The notes beneath the pieces are model-generated. The model was not told the origin of the DNA. It did not search any database and saw only the letters and a program-made list of their open reading frames with translations. 44,392 bases of DNA. It comes from Pseudomonadota bacterium (GTDB lineage: Bacteria; Desulfobacterota; Desulfobulbia; Desulfobulbales; JAHJIY01). A program made the position numbers and the translations under genes. Position 1 is the stretch's first letter; each line of letters starts with the position of its first letter. The stretch is from assembly GCA_018823175.1 (NCBI GenBank), contig JAHJIY010000033.1, forward strand, positions 1 to 44,392. The letters are read 5' to 3'. Positions 32,003-41,425 of this stretch are shown in pieces.

Positions 32003-33097
32003 TCAGACATTAAACCTGAAATTAACACAGTCACCATCCTGGACAATATATTCTTTGCCCTCCAGACGCCAGAGTCCTTTTTCTTTGGCGCCGGCCTCCC
32101 CGCCGCAGGCGATGAAATCATCGTAGGCGATTACCTCGGCCCTGATAAAACCCCTTTCGAAATCGGTGTGGATTACCCCGGCGGCGGCTGGCGCGGTACA
32201 GCCTTTCGGTACGGTCCAGGCCCGGGTTTCTTTTTCGCCGACCGTAAAGTAATTGATTAAACCAAGTAATTCATAGCCGGCCTTGATCAACCGGTTAAGG
32301 CCGGATTCGGCAAGCCCCATGTCGGCCAGGAAATCTCGCTGTTCCTCCAAGGAGAGCCCGCTTAATTCCTGCTCAATTGCCCCGGAGATGATCACCACCG
32401 GCGCATTTTCTTCCTTTGCTGCGGCCAGAAGTTTTTCGACCATTTCATTACCGGTGGCGATGTCCTCTTCCTTAACATTTGCCACATAAAGGACTGGTTT
32501 GTTGGTGAGCAGGCATAACTCCTTTAACAGACTTTTACCAGTCTCATCGGTTTCCAGAAACCGGGCCGGTTTGCCTTGGTCCAGAAGATTCTCCAGTTGT
32601 TCAAGAATAACCACCTGGCTTTTGAAAAGTTTGTCGCCGGACTTGGCGCGGCTTGCTGTTTTGTCCTTCCGTTTGCGGACGGTGTCAAGGTCGGCCAGGA
32701 TCAGTTCCATATTAATTACTTCCCGGTCGCGTAAAGGATCGATTGAGCCGTCAACATGGACAATGTTGTCGTCCTCAAAGCAACGGACCACATGGGCAAT
32801 TGCGTCGACCTGGCGGATATGCCCCAGGAACTGGTTGCCCAGTCCTTCACCTTTACTGGCCCCGCTGACCAGGCCGGCGATATCGACGAATTCCATTTGG
32901 GCGTGGACCTCTTTTTTGGTCTTGGCCAGAAAGGAAAGTTTGTCCAGACGGGCATCCGGGACCGCGACCATGCCGACATTTGGTTCAATGGTGCAGAAGG
33001 GATAATTGGCTGAATCTATGTCAGCCGAGGTCAAGGCATTGAATATAGTTGATTTGCCAACGTTCGGCATTCCAACAATGCCACAGCGAAAACCCAT
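32003..33097 (-). CDS. ychF: Ribosome-associated GTPase/ATPase YchF
   Basis: A 364-aa Obg-family P-loop protein (OLA1 in eukaryotes). G1 is GMPNVGKST (9-17), the switch region contains NVGMVAVPDARL, G3 is DIAGLVSGASKGEGLGNQFL, and the G4 position has NVKEED (not NKxD), which is why the family prefers ATP. A TGS domain ends the protein (AWTVPKGCTAPAAAGVIHTDFERGFIRAEVI). Binds the large ribosomal subunit and affects oxidative-stress resistance. First gene of the ychF-DUF4438-pyrE run. Confidence 0.97.
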   Translation of the reverse strand: MGFRCGIVGMPNVGKSTIFNALTSADIDSANYPFCTIEPNVGMVAVPDARLDKLSFLAKTKKEVHAQMEFVDIAGLVSGASKGEGLGNQFLGHIRQVDAIAHVVRCFEDDNIVHVDGSIDPLRDREVINMELILADLDTVRKRKDKTASRAKSGDKLFKSQVVILEQLENLLDQGKPARFLETDETGKSLLKELCLLTNKPVLYVANVKEEDIATGNEMVEKLLAAAKEENAPVVIISGAIEQELSGLSLEEQRDFLADMGLAESGLNRLIKAGYELLGLINYFTVGEKETRAWTVPKGCTAPAAAGVIHTDFERGFIRAEVIAYDDFIACGGEAGAKEKGLWRLEGKEYIVQDGDCVNFRFNV

Positions 33098-33183
33098 TTT
33101 TGATGTTCCTTGTTTGTGAAATTATCTAAATCAAGATTGAAAAGAACTGAGATAAAAGCTCACTCATTTAACTACTTGTACTG

Positions 33184-33340
33184 CAAGGGATCTCGGAGTG
33201 TCGTGAACCCGCTTATCGGTTTGAACCGACAAGTAGCTCAACTCAGCATTATACCACAAGGGCATAAGTCTCGATGTCTCGTGAACTCGCTTATCGGTTT
33301 GAGCCAACAAGTTGACTCAACTCAGCTTTATACTCAAGTT
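33184..33340 (+). repeat. Two tandem copies of the dispersed repeat
   Basis: Units start with CAAGGG at 33184 and 33256 and share CGTGAAC(C/T)CGCTTATCGG with TTTGA(A/G)CC, then ACAAGT, CTCAACTCAGC and TTATA; the CTTATCGG cores at 33212 and 33290 are 78 bases apart. Orientation is opposite to the copy at 30443-30508, so the ychF-DUF4438-pyrE block is bracketed by inverted copies. The 33098-33446 gap holds nothing else I recognise; an open frame at 33110-33382 merely runs through the repeat. Confidence 0.8.
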
Positions 33341-33446
33341 GCGCTTCTATATAATGATTTCTTTGAAAAGGGGCAAGGGTAGATTAAACTGGCGGGCAGA
33401 TGTAATCTTGTTTTTTGACCGTAATTTCTTGAAGGATCGGCATTAG

Positions 33447-33932
33447 ATGGCAAAAATAAATTTTACTGATATGAACTCGTTATTGTCCGGGATTGTGAAA
33501 GATAAGAACTGGCACCATCGTCTTGGTCTGTACAAGGTTTTTGATTTCTGGGAAGAGGTGGTCGGAGTCAATATCGCGGCTCAGGCCCGGCCTTATGTGA
33601 TCCGGGAAAATGTCTTATGGATTAATGTGACCGATAACGTCTGGATGCAACAGTTGCACTTACAGAAAAATGGAATGCTTGAGCTGATCAATCAACGATT
33701 GGCCCAGGAAAAGCTTATTGATCTCCGTTTTCGGTTGGAATCCGATTTTTCCCGCCAGGAGAAGTTGCCCACAATGGAAAGGGCGCCAGTCGTGCAGCCA
33801 AGCCATCCAGTAGACAAAAAAAAACTGGGGGAGTTTGAAAATATGATATCCTGTATCGATAATGTTGAGACCAGAGAATCAATGATTCGATTATGGATTA
33901 AACTTCAACAGGTCAGGGGACCTGAGTCTTAG
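33447..33932 (+). CDS. DUF721 (DciA-like) protein
   Basis: A 161-aa protein with an N-terminal DUF721 domain (residues about 5-95: LLSGIVKDKNWHHRLGLYKVFDFWEEVVGVNIAAQARPYVIRENVLWINVTDNVWMQQLHLQKNGMLELINQRL). DciA members load the replicative helicase DnaB; the same domain occurs in uncharacterised proteins, so the helicase role is inferred. The C-terminal third is low-complexity, then a short helix. GAAGGATC precedes the ATG. The HD-GYP gene follows after about 25 bases. Confidence 0.85.
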   Translation: MAKINFTDMNSLLSGIVKDKNWHHRLGLYKVFDFWEEVVGVNIAAQARPYVIRENVLWINVTDNVWMQQLHLQKNGMLELINQRLAQEKLIDLRFRLESDFSRQEKLPTMERAPVVQPSHPVDKKKLGEFENMISCIDNVETRESMIRLWIKLQQVRGPES

Positions 33933-33957
33933 GGCCAGCGGCGAAAATCTTGTTTTG

Positions 33958-34995
33958 GTGAGAGTAAGTTTGAAGAATTCAAAGACGAAAATCAACGTTC
34001 TTGTGGTTGAAGATGAGCCGACCCAGCGCCGGCAGCTTCGATTGAAGCTCGAGGAGCAGGGTTATAATGTGATTGAGGCGGAAAATGGCTGGGAAGGGGT
34101 CCAGCAATTTTTAAAGAATTCAGAAATCCGTCTGATTATTACCGATCTGCTCATGCCGGAAATGGACGGCTTTCAGTTTGTGGAAGTAATCCGGGAGATG
34201 CAGAATCGTTATGTTTATATCATTGCCCTGACAATCCTTGAAGATAAGAATTCCATCATCAGGGCTATGGCGCTCGGGGTTGATGATTATATTTGCAAGC
34301 CGGTTTTTCGGGAGGAATTGATTCTGCGTCTGGCCAGCGCCCAACGTCTGTTAAAACTTGAAAGCCAGGACGAGTTGATTCTGGCCATGGCCAAATTGTC
34401 CTCCTACAACAGCGGCGAGACAGGTAAACATCTTGATCGGATCAAGGAGTATTGTTTGATTCTGGCCCATGATTTGAATGAGAATTATCCGGAACTTGGT
34501 CTTACCCCCAGTACAGCCCAGGAAATTTCTGACGTAAGCGCCTTGCATGATATCGGTAAGGTCGGGGTATCCGGTGATATCTTGCAGAAAGAAGATTCCT
34601 TGAACAGCGAGGAATTTGAAGAGATCAAGCAGCACACCCTGATTGGCGGACAACTTTTCAAGGAGATCTACGGGCAGACCGGGGCGCCGTATCTTCGGTT
34701 GGCTTATGAAATCAGCATGTACCATCATGAAAAGTGGGATGGTACTGGGTATCCCGAGGGTTTGGCTGGTGAGAATATTCCGATTGCGGCCCGAATCCTG
34801 GCGCTGGCGGATGTGTTTGACGCGCTGACTGTCCGGCAATGTTATCGTGATTTCATGTCAGAGGAAGAGGCCAGGGAAATTATCATCAAGGAAAGTGGTA
34901 AACATTTTGACCCGAAGGTGGTTGATGCTTTCTTGCGGCAGGAAGATCTGATGGTTGAGGTTATGAAGTCGTATCCGGAGGATGTCGCATCATAA
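33958..34995 (+). CDS. Response regulator with HD-GYP phosphodiesterase domain
   Basis: A 345-aa two-domain protein. The receiver (residues about 12-125) has the acidic pair in VVEDEP, phosphoacceptor D63 (LIITDLLMPEMDG) and K114 (CKPV). The output domain (about 150-340) is an HD-GYP c-di-GMP phosphodiesterase with H197-D198 (LHDIGKVGV), HHEKWDGTGYPEGL carrying the GYP motif at 262-266, and DVFDALT. All catalytic landmarks are intact. Start choice among GTG 33958 and TTG 33955 is uncertain; no strong ribosome site. A cognate histidine kinase is not in the window. It converges on a PilZ gene, a likely part of the same signalling circuit. Confidence 0.92.
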   Translation: MRVSLKNSKTKINVLVVEDEPTQRRQLRLKLEEQGYNVIEAENGWEGVQQFLKNSEIRLIITDLLMPEMDGFQFVEVIREMQNRYVYIIALTILEDKNSIIRAMALGVDDYICKPVFREELILRLASAQRLLKLESQDELILAMAKLSSYNSGETGKHLDRIKEYCLILAHDLNENYPELGLTPSTAQEISDVSALHDIGKVGVSGDILQKEDSLNSEEFEEIKQHTLIGGQLFKEIYGQTGAPYLRLAYEISMYHHEKWDGTGYPEGLAGENIPIAARILALADVFDALTVRQCYRDFMSEEEAREIIIKESGKHFDPKVVDAFLRQEDLMVEVMKSYPEDVAS

Positions 34996-35041
34996 TTGTG
35001 TTCAAGGTTAATCCGGGCCGGGGGGTACTCGATTTTACAAC

Positions 35042-35728
35042 TTAATAGTTGTCCTCCTCGATATTACGCATGCTGATGTAGACTTCCAGGATATCGAGCA
35101 GGTCCAGGTTGGTATTGGGAATCTTGAAAAAAATTCCTACTTCTTTTTCGGTCGATCCTTTCTTCTTTACTCTGGCCACAGTTGCTTGCGGCAGTGTTAT
35201 CTTCTCTTCCGAGGTACTGTATTTTGAGCAGAGAGAAATGCTCAAGGGCTCCAGAACATCTCCTTCCTTAATGTCACCGAATATTTCTCCGATCAGTCTA
35301 GCGCCTTGGAGCGAGAAGTCTTTTACCTGGCAGTTCTGGATCCTTTGTTTGTTCTGGATAACAAAAGTTGCCCTGGAGTTGCCCGGAGTTTCGATCCTAT
35401 CAAACTTACGTCTTTGGACTTTGTAGATTTTGTTTGGTAAGACCATGGCTATATGTTGTTTTGATTCCAGGAGTGGGATTCCTTCAAAACCATACATGGG
35501 TTGACCTTTCGGGTGGTAGGAAATAAAGCAGGTCTCTTGTGAAACCTCGGTGTCTTCCGGTTTAAAGAAAAGGACAAGAGTTTCATTGCTTTTTTCAATT
35601 ATTTCACGAACATAAATTGTATAAGGAGCTGAGTTCTGCTGGTATAATTTTAGCGGGATTTTTTCATTAATCAGCTCTGTGATAATATTCAGGATTTTTT
35701 TTCTGTCGTCCGTCCAAAGTTCCCGCAT
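35042..35728 (-). CDS. PilZ-domain c-di-GMP receptor (YcgR-like)
   Basis: A 228-aa protein with a YcgR-like N-terminal domain (about 1-105) and a PilZ domain (about 105-225). The c-di-GMP-binding residues are R106, R107 and R111 (QRRKFDR) and D137-x-S139-x-x-G142 (DFSLQG), all present, so it should bind the dinucleotide and control motility or surface behaviour. It converges on the HD-GYP gene with a 46-base gap. The ATG at 35728 gives the whole N-terminal domain. Confidence 0.9.
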   Translation of the reverse strand: MRELWTDDRKKILNIITELINEKIPLKLYQQNSAPYTIYVREIIEKSNETLVLFFKPEDTEVSQETCFISYHPKGQPMYGFEGIPLLESKQHIAMVLPNKIYKVQRRKFDRIETPGNSRATFVIQNKQRIQNCQVKDFSLQGARLIGEIFGDIKEGDVLEPLSISLCSKYSTSEEKITLPQATVARVKKKGSTEKEVGIFFKIPNTNLDLLDILEVYISMRNIEEDNY

Positions 35729-35900
35729 GATAACCTGCCTGTTGCCTGATGAAGTGGATTGTTGATAAATTGACTATTATCAGTGGGTTATAATTGAAAA
35801 TTTACAAGCTTGTCAAGTGATGAACGGCAGGGTTTTGTGATTGTTAATGTCCTGTCTTGGTTATGAAGTTCTTGGCGATCAGCTCATCAATAAAAACAGG

Positions 35901-36350
35901 CTAAAAGTGTTTTTTGGAATCCAGGATCAAGGTTACCGGCCCGTTGTTGATCAGGGAGACTTCCATCATGGCCTGAAATTTGCCGGTTGCGGTTCTGATC
36001 CCCAGTTTCTCGGCTTCCTTGATAAAATAATGATAGAGCGCTTTGGCCATTTCCGGTGGGGCCGCCTCCGAATATGATGGTCTTCGTCCTTTTCGACAGT
36101 CGCCAAACAGGGTGAATTGCGAGATGACCAGGAGATCTCCTCTCGTGTCCAGAACCGAAAGATTCATCAGCTTTTTTTCGTCCGGGAAGATCCTTAAGTT
36201 GGCAATTTTGTCGGCCAGAAATTTTGCATCCTGCTCGGTGTCTTTGCTGTTGATACCGAGCAGGACAACCAGGCCAGCCTTTATCTGACCGATAATTTTC
36301 CCCTCCACCGTAACGGCAGCCTTACTCACCAGTTGAACAACCGCGCGCAT
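35901..36350 (-). CDS. dtd: D-aminoacyl-tRNA deacylase
   Basis: A 149-aa enzyme that removes D-amino acids (and glycine mischarged on tRNA-Ala) from tRNA. The SQFTLFGD motif (77-84) and the C-terminal NNGPVT motif, the two halves of the chiral-proofreading site, are both present, as is [14 protein letters not shown] at the start. It follows rsmE by one base, so the two are cotranscribed and probably coupled. Confidence 0.97.
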   Translation of the reverse strand: MRAVVQLVSKAAVTVEGKIIGQIKAGLVVLLGINSKDTEQDAKFLADKIANLRIFPDEKKLMNLSVLDTRGDLLVISQFTLFGDCRKGRRPSYSEAAPPEMAKALYHYFIKEAEKLGIRTATGKFQAMMEVSLINNGPVTLILDSKKHF

Positions 36351-36351
36351 C

Positions 36352-37098
36352 TTAAGATTCCCTTTGCAGATTACCCAGCAGATATTGCAGGATGGCAGCG
36401 GCGGCGATGGCGGCGGTCTCGGTCCGTAAGGTCAGGTTGCCGAGGCTTACCGTTTGAAATCCGTGATCAATAGCCAACTTGATTTCTTGCTCGCTGAATC
36501 CTCCCTCCGGTCCTATAATAAATAAAACGGAGAAGCTCTGATGGTTATTAATATTGGTAAAATCGATCTTATTTAATAGGAAATGTTCTTCGCTTTCCCA
36601 GAAGATCAGTTTGCGGTTAAAATTGTCCGCATTTGTAATAATTTTATTGAAATCAGTGGTTTCATTGATTTGGGGAGGAGTCGGGCGAACGCACTGTTTG
36701 CAGGATTCAAGGGCGATACGCTGCCAGCGTTTTTCTTTATTAGGGTCAGGTTGATGTCGGGAACAGTGTTGGGAGATGAAGGGATGGATGCCGGTTATGC
36801 CTAGCTCGGTCGCTTTCTGGATGATGAGATCCATTTTTTTGCCGGTGGCCATGGCTTGCGCCAGATGCAGAGAGGGGTGAGTGGTTTGAGATTCGGTGAT
36901 CTCCAGGATGTTCACTTCGGTTTGGTCTTTGCTTATTTTATTGATGATACCGGTATATATTTTCCCCTGACCGTCAAACAGACGGATCCGGTCGCCTGCC
37001 TGCATGCGCAGGACCGACCTGAGATGATGGGTGTCCGGCCCGTTTATTCTGGCGATCTTGTCGTAAATTTCTTCCGGGTTAACAAAAAAACTTCGCAT
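36352..37098 (-). CDS. rsmE: 16S rRNA m3U1498 methyltransferase
   Basis: A 248-aa SPOUT-class methyltransferase methylating U1498 of 16S rRNA with S-adenosylmethionine. The N-terminal PUA-like domain has [11 protein letters not shown] and the catalytic half has [26 protein letters not shown] and [15 protein letters not shown], the knot that binds the cofactor. The ATG at 37098 is chosen because RsmE proteins begin MR-(x)-FF; the TTG at 37125 would add nine residues. Codon use is relatively AT-rich in the middle. It lies 40 bases after prmA. Confidence 0.95.
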   Translation of the reverse strand: MRSFFVNPEEIYDKIARINGPDTHHLRSVLRMQAGDRIRLFDGQGKIYTGIINKISKDQTEVNILEITESQTTHPSLHLAQAMATGKKMDLIIQKATELGITGIHPFISQHCSRHQPDPNKEKRWQRIALESCKQCVRPTPPQINETTDFNKIITNADNFNRKLIFWESEEHFLLNKIDFTNINNHQSFSVLFIIGPEGGFSEQEIKLAIDHGFQTVSLGNLTLRTETAAIAAAAILQYLLGNLQRES

Positions 37099-37138
37099 TG
37101 TCGTATTGAGTTGATTCCTTTTCAATCAGAAAAAGTGG

Positions 37139-38065
37139 TTATTTGATTTTTTGAAAGGTAATCGCTTCCCATTCTTCGCTGTTTTTCTGGTTCACCTGGG
37201 TAAGTCCCAATGCCCTGAATCTCTCTTTTATATTCTGGGCCTGAGGGCCGGCCAGAATTCCGGAAAGAACCAGGGCGCCTTGATCTTTCAGCCGGCGGCT
37301 AAGTTCCGGGGCAAGGGTGATTATAGTGTCGTGGATTATATTGGCGATGATCAGATCAAATTTGCCGTCAATATCCGCCAGGTCGGTGCCGCTGACCTTT
37401 ATTTTGTCGCTAAGCAGGTTTGCTTTAATATTATTGCGGGCCGCCTCGACCGCATCCGGGTCATTGTCCACCGCCAGGACAGCTGTGGCGCCGAAGAGAG
37501 CGCTGCTGATCGCCAGGATCCCGGTGCCGGTGCCGACATCAAGGACCTGGGGGGAGGTCTGGAGTTCAGAAAAGTATTGTTCGGTTAGTTCCCAGGCCAT
37601 TCTGGTACTGGCATGAAGTCCGGTGCCATAAGCCATGCCGGGATCCATTTCAATAATAATTTCATCTCCCTGAGCAGTATATTCCTCCCAGGATGGTTTG
37701 ATTACCAAGCGATTGGTCAGGTGAAAGGTTTTGAAGCTCTCCTTCCATTTTTTCCCCCAGTCTTCTTCCTGAATTACTTCTTCCTGGCTGATTCGGGGCG
37801 GCGCCTCCGGGTGCAGATGATGCAAGTTATTGAGTAATGCTTCCAGACCCGCCCGTTTGGCGGATAATTTCGGGTCATCGGTCAACAGGTAAAAAATTAT
37901 TTCGGCACGAACTGGTTTTAATTGGTCATGGTCGATAGACTCCACACCGCCATCGGCCAGGGCAGCGGCAAATGAGGTGATGGTTGCCGCCGTCTCCAAA
38001 GGGGAGTCAATAGTTATTTTATGCCAGTGTCGTGGGGCTCGGTGCTTGATTTCGGCGGATGTCAT
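37139..38065 (-). CDS. prmA: Ribosomal protein L11 methyltransferase
   Basis: A 308-aa class I methyltransferase that trimethylates ribosomal protein L11. The PrmA hallmark DPGMAYGTGLHAST (141-154), the cofactor loop DVGTGTG (176-182) and the NII motif (LIIANIIHD) are all present. An N-terminal substrate-binding domain (1-95) and linker precede them. It belongs to the prmA-rsmE-dtd translation block; the 173-aa membrane protein gene ends 27 bases upstream. Confidence 0.96.
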   Translation of the reverse strand: MTSAEIKHRAPRHWHKITIDSPLETAATITSFAAALADGGVESIDHDQLKPVRAEIIFYLLTDDPKLSAKRAGLEALLNNLHHLHPEAPPRISQEEVIQEEDWGKKWKESFKTFHLTNRLVIKPSWEEYTAQGDEIIIEMDPGMAYGTGLHASTRMAWELTEQYFSELQTSPQVLDVGTGTGILAISSALFGATAVLAVDNDPDAVEAARNNIKANLLSDKIKVSGTDLADIDGKFDLIIANIIHDTIITLAPELSRRLKDQGALVLSGILAGPQAQNIKERFRALGLTQVNQKNSEEWEAITFQKIK

Positions 38066-38092
38066 GGTGGTCCTCAGGTAAATGGCGTTTGC

Positions 38093-38614
38093 TTATAAGA
38101 TTAAATACAGATAGAGGATGATGGCCCCGGTCAAGATTCCCAGCATGCTACCCCGCACGAAGTATTTGTTGGACTTGACCCATGAAATGGGGATAAAGGC
38201 GGATAGCTTGTCCATGCCGTTTTCTCGAGACCAGTCCGTCAGTTCCTTTCTGATGACCATGGTATTTTGTCCATCTTTTTCCCAGTTAATTTCGGTAGTG
38301 ACCAGTTGTTCCAGGTCTATAAGTCTTTTTTGCAGTGTTTTGTCAAGGTTGTCTATCTCTTGCGGGTTGAGGGCCGCGGTTTCTATGCCGGCCAGCATCA
38401 GGGTCTCCGTGCCGGTTCGCACCGAACCGGAAGTTAACAGCTGTTTGACCTGCCGGTTGACTGATAAAAAATTACGTCCTCTGTTTTGACGGGTTGCTTT
38501 CTGGAAAAACAGCTCAAGATCAGAGCTGGAAATTTCAAGACCGGTCGGGACAATAAAACGATGACCTCGATTGCCGGCCCTTGGAGTTTCTGCGATCAGG
38601 AAAGGTTTTTTCAT
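38093..38614 (-). CDS. Unknown protein with C-terminal membrane anchor
   Basis: A 173-aa protein I do not recognise. It is cytoplasmic in look, with a single hydrophobic helix at about 153-172 reaching almost to the end (GSMLGILTGAIILYLYLIL), so it is probably tail-anchored. The middle is helical with a possible coiled-coil stretch (about 85-110). No cysteines. It lies 35 bases downstream of the 845-aa GTPase-like gene on the same strand, so the two are probably cotranscribed and their products may interact at the membrane. Confidence 0.65.
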   Translation of the reverse strand: MKKPFLIAETPRAGNRGHRFIVPTGLEISSSDLELFFQKATRQNRGRNFLSVNRQVKQLLTSGSVRTGTETLMLAGIETAALNPQEIDNLDKTLQKRLIDLEQLVTTEINWEKDGQNTMVIRKELTDWSRENGMDKLSAFIPISWVKSNKYFVRGSMLGILTGAIILYLYLIL

Positions 38615-38649
38615 CGGTCAGGAAAGGTATTGGTGAAGTTTTTTATGGG

Positions 38650-41187
38650 TCAATCTCCCCAGGGCGGTAAAACAGGTTCCTGGGGGACGCCGCTCAGGAT
38701 AAAGGTAACGGCGTTTTTTTCAGCCTGATCGCCGTCCAGGCCAATCCTTAACCCGTTAAGGTTTCTTACTAATCCTTCCCAGGTTATTTCGCCGGTTTTT
38801 TCTTTATCCCAGATGCCGTTACATATTGTTTCCATATGGATCTTGATCGTGTCGTTCATTTTGGCCCTGAACAGGGTATTGCCCACCTGGGCCGATCTGC
38901 CGTGTTTCCGAGCTGTGAGGCCGTTTTTTTCAATGACTGTTTTGCCGTTTAAGGTTAACAGAATATCGGTATTGCCGCATGATTCGGCCCAATAAATATT
39001 ATTGAGTTGCAGGTTGATCAGCATCGGGTTTGCTACCTGGTTGAGATAGACCTGGTATCTTTCCACCACTCGTTTCATTTTATTTAAGGGGGCATGTTTC
39101 AGGTAATATGAAACCTGTTCCATGTCTTTATAGCTGGTTATCTTTTCGTAAAGGTCCTGGTCCTCGGCAATGTCCACCTCATCGAGCATCAGGTGCAAAT
39201 TTTTCAGCTGCAATGAGTTAAGAAAGGAAACCGCGTGTTTATCATCGATAATGGTTTGGATTATGTCTCTGGCGTCCCGCCATTGCTTGGCTTTGTGCCG
39301 TTCACTGACATCTTCCTTGATGATACCGATTACCCTTTTTTTGAAATCTTTTTTAAGGTCGGCAAGTTTTTCTTCCTCATCTCCCCGTGTTTGCCATTGA
39401 CTGAGATGGGCCGCCGCCTGGTTTATCTTCCGATCACGGACCAGAGAAAAATATTTTTCCCGGAATTCGACCCATCTTGCCCGTCCCTCGGCCTTGGCCA
39501 GTTTTATCTTTTCGCTTGAGATCTGTTCCTGCAACCATCTTTGTTGCATGAAAAGCTCATCGTTAAGAGCCAGGGGATAAGGGATGCGCTCAAGTTGTTC
39601 CTGGAGGCCTTGCAGGTCAATTTCGGAGAAGTCCCCTTGAATCAGCAGTGCTTCGAGTGAGGCCGCGATCCCGGCCAGATATATTTTGTCGCCGTGATAT
39701 TTTTTGTTTGAGTCGGCTGTGGTTATGATACTCTCGGCCAGGTCCCGGTACTTTCCGTTTTCGCCGAATTGTTCCAGGTACTTCCGGGCCAGCGCCAAAC
39801 GGGAGACTTGGTCGCCGGCCGTGGCGACCGGTTGCCAAAGTTTTTCGTCTCGTTTGTTCCGTAGTTTCTCCAGGGTTTTGATCGCGTGGTTTCGGCTCAG
39901 GACAAACATGCTGGAGATAACGTGCTGATAGATGGGCGATTTGTAGTAGGCCTCCAGCCATTCTTCGCCGATCAGCAGTTTTTCATTGGTCGCTTGCGGG
40001 TTGTTCTCGGAAACCAGAACGGAACGGTAACGGAAACCGTCATGAAGCATTTCTCCAGAGAGGGGCAGCAATAGAAGCATAATAGTAAAGCAGATGGTTT
40101 GAAGGTATACGGCAAGGGATATTTTCCGGGTGGCGGATTTAACCCTTATTCTTTCGGGTGAATGGGCCGGAAACCGCAGGAACAACTCTTTGCTGGTTTT
40201 TAGAAGGCCCCAGGCCGGGATAATGGATTTACTCTTCCATAAACAAATACTGGCCCTTCTGCTCACTTCCTCTTCATATCTGCTCAGGTCAATTTCATCC
40301 CGGCGATTCGCGGCCCAGACAAAACCGTCTTCTAACCCGAATGATTTTAGCGGGTTAATCTGTTTGGGTCGCTCAATGGCGCCCGTATCAGCGGTGGCGG
40401 TAAACTCGTATTCCCCGAAGGCGCTGACCGGGAATACATGGAAATTCTTGGCCGTTACCGAGTTTCTGAGGGTATTAATTAGTGAAAGATGGGGCGGTTC
40501 GGGGGTGCCGGCCAGAAATTCATCCAGTTTTTTTTGTTCATTCAGAAAATTGGCGTGATCAATGGTGCTTATTCGGTCCCATTTGTTGATCAGCAGGGCA
40601 ACCGGCACATTTAGAATAGGTCCTTCGTTGTTTGTTCCTTTCAGGATGACGAAGGCCTGTTCAAGCTTATGGAGTTCGTTTGATAAGGGCTGTGGATCGC
40701 GGCCGGGACGGGGAGCTTCGGCCAGAACGAGAATGCCGTCCATTGAATTAATATGATCGTGCAGGCGCAAGACCATTTCGTCATCGGAGATGGCCGGATC
40801 GATAAGCTCTCCTGAATAATCGATTAATTCAATGTGGTAAGTAATATGTTCGGGCGTGGTAAAATGATAAAGATAACGCAGTGGCGCCGCCCGGTTTGGA
40901 TTAGGGGGTGGCAGCTGGTTTCTGGATAAAAGGAAAATTGACTTTTCAAGCCATTCCCGGCCGAGATGATAAGCGACCGCAGGGTCTTGCGGGTCCCAAT
41001 CTTCCGGGTCTCCGACTGGTTTTTTGATATAAGAAGGGTCCAGAATCCAGGTGCTGGTCAGTTTTCTGGGATTGGCAATACATTTCATGGCCAAGGCGGC
41101 CAGTATGCATGTCTTTCCCGAGGAAGCTCGGCCATAAACGGCAAAACGATATATTTTCTTGCTTTTGTTTGGTTTGTTGTGTGTCAT
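38650..41187 (-). CDS. Large membrane-linked GTPase-like protein of unknown function
   Basis: An 845-aa protein. Residues 12-270 are a TRAFAC-type P-loop GTPase domain: G1 GRASSGKT (19-26), G3 D123-x-x-G126 (LIDYSGEL), G4 NKWD (201-204) and a G5-like SAF (255-257). After a linker, one strong helix at about 356-377 crosses the membrane. Residues about 390-700 are helical and highly charged, partly coiled coil. The last 130 residues look like a small beta domain (NPMLINLQLNNIYWAESC...KTVIEKNGL). I know no characterised protein with this layout. The neighbours are a tail-anchored protein and an N-terminally anchored 634-aa protein on the same strand; a membrane apparatus is an inference. Confidence 0.75.
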   Translation of the reverse strand: MTHNKPNKSKKIYRFAVYGRASSGKTCILAALAMKCIANPRKLTSTWILDPSYIKKPVGDPEDWDPQDPAVAYHLGREWLEKSIFLLSRNQLPPPNPNRAAPLRYLYHFTTPEHITYHIELIDYSGELIDPAISDDEMVLRLHDHINSMDGILVLAEAPRPGRDPQPLSNELHKLEQAFVILKGTNNEGPILNVPVALLINKWDRISTIDHANFLNEQKKLDEFLAGTPEPPHLSLINTLRNSVTAKNFHVFPVSAFGEYEFTATADTGAIERPKQINPLKSFGLEDGFVWAANRRDEIDLSRYEEEVSRRASICLWKSKSIIPAWGLLKTSKELFLRFPAHSPERIRVKSATRKISLAVYLQTICFTIMLLLLPLSGEMLHDGFRYRSVLVSENNPQATNEKLLIGEEWLEAYYKSPIYQHVISSMFVLSRNHAIKTLEKLRNKRDEKLWQPVATAGDQVSRLALARKYLEQFGENGKYRDLAESIITTADSNKKYHGDKIYLAGIAASLEALLIQGDFSEIDLQGLQEQLERIPYPLALNDELFMQQRWLQEQISSEKIKLAKAEGRARWVEFREKYFSLVRDRKINQAAAHLSQWQTRGDEEEKLADLKKDFKKRVIGIIKEDVSERHKAKQWRDARDIIQTIIDDKHAVSFLNSLQLKNLHLMLDEVDIAEDQDLYEKITSYKDMEQVSYYLKHAPLNKMKRVVERYQVYLNQVANPMLINLQLNNIYWAESCGNTDILLTLNGKTVIEKNGLTARKHGRSAQVGNTLFRAKMNDTIKIHMETICNGIWDKEKTGEITWEGLVRNLNGLRIGLDGDQAEKNAVTFILSGVPQEPVLPPWGD

Positions 41188-41258
41188 TTAATGGTCTGGG
41201 GTGGGGATATGTGAAATCCGCGGCTTGAAAACTTGAATATGCAAAGCGAAACGTACTC

Positions 41259-41355
41259 CAAGGGCACTTCCTACGGGGCGTATTCCCCGCAGCTCGAGGT
41301 AAGCGACTGCAAGGAGACTCCGAGTCTCAAGCTGTTCGCTTATCTGCCGCGGGGA
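41259..41355. repeat. Degenerate dispersed repeat with large hairpin
   Basis: Contains CCAAGGGCAC (41259-41268) and TCTCAAGCTGTTCGCTTATC (about 41325-41344), echoing the repeats at 30.4 and 33.2 kb. It also folds: TCCCCGC (41284-41290) with GCGGGGA (41349-41355) and TAAGCGA (41300-41306) with TCGCTTA (41336-41342). It separates the GTPase-like gene from the 634-aa gene. Confidence 0.65.
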
Positions 41356-41425
41356 GCTTCAATTCTTGTCGGCGTTAAATATTAACATAGAACAGCTTTT
41401 TTATTAAGTGCTAATCTTGATTTTG

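Noticed and set aside
33184..33340. Tandem repeats as a CRISPR array
   Set aside because: Only two 78-base units, long imperfect repeats, no spacers of uniform length and no cas genes.
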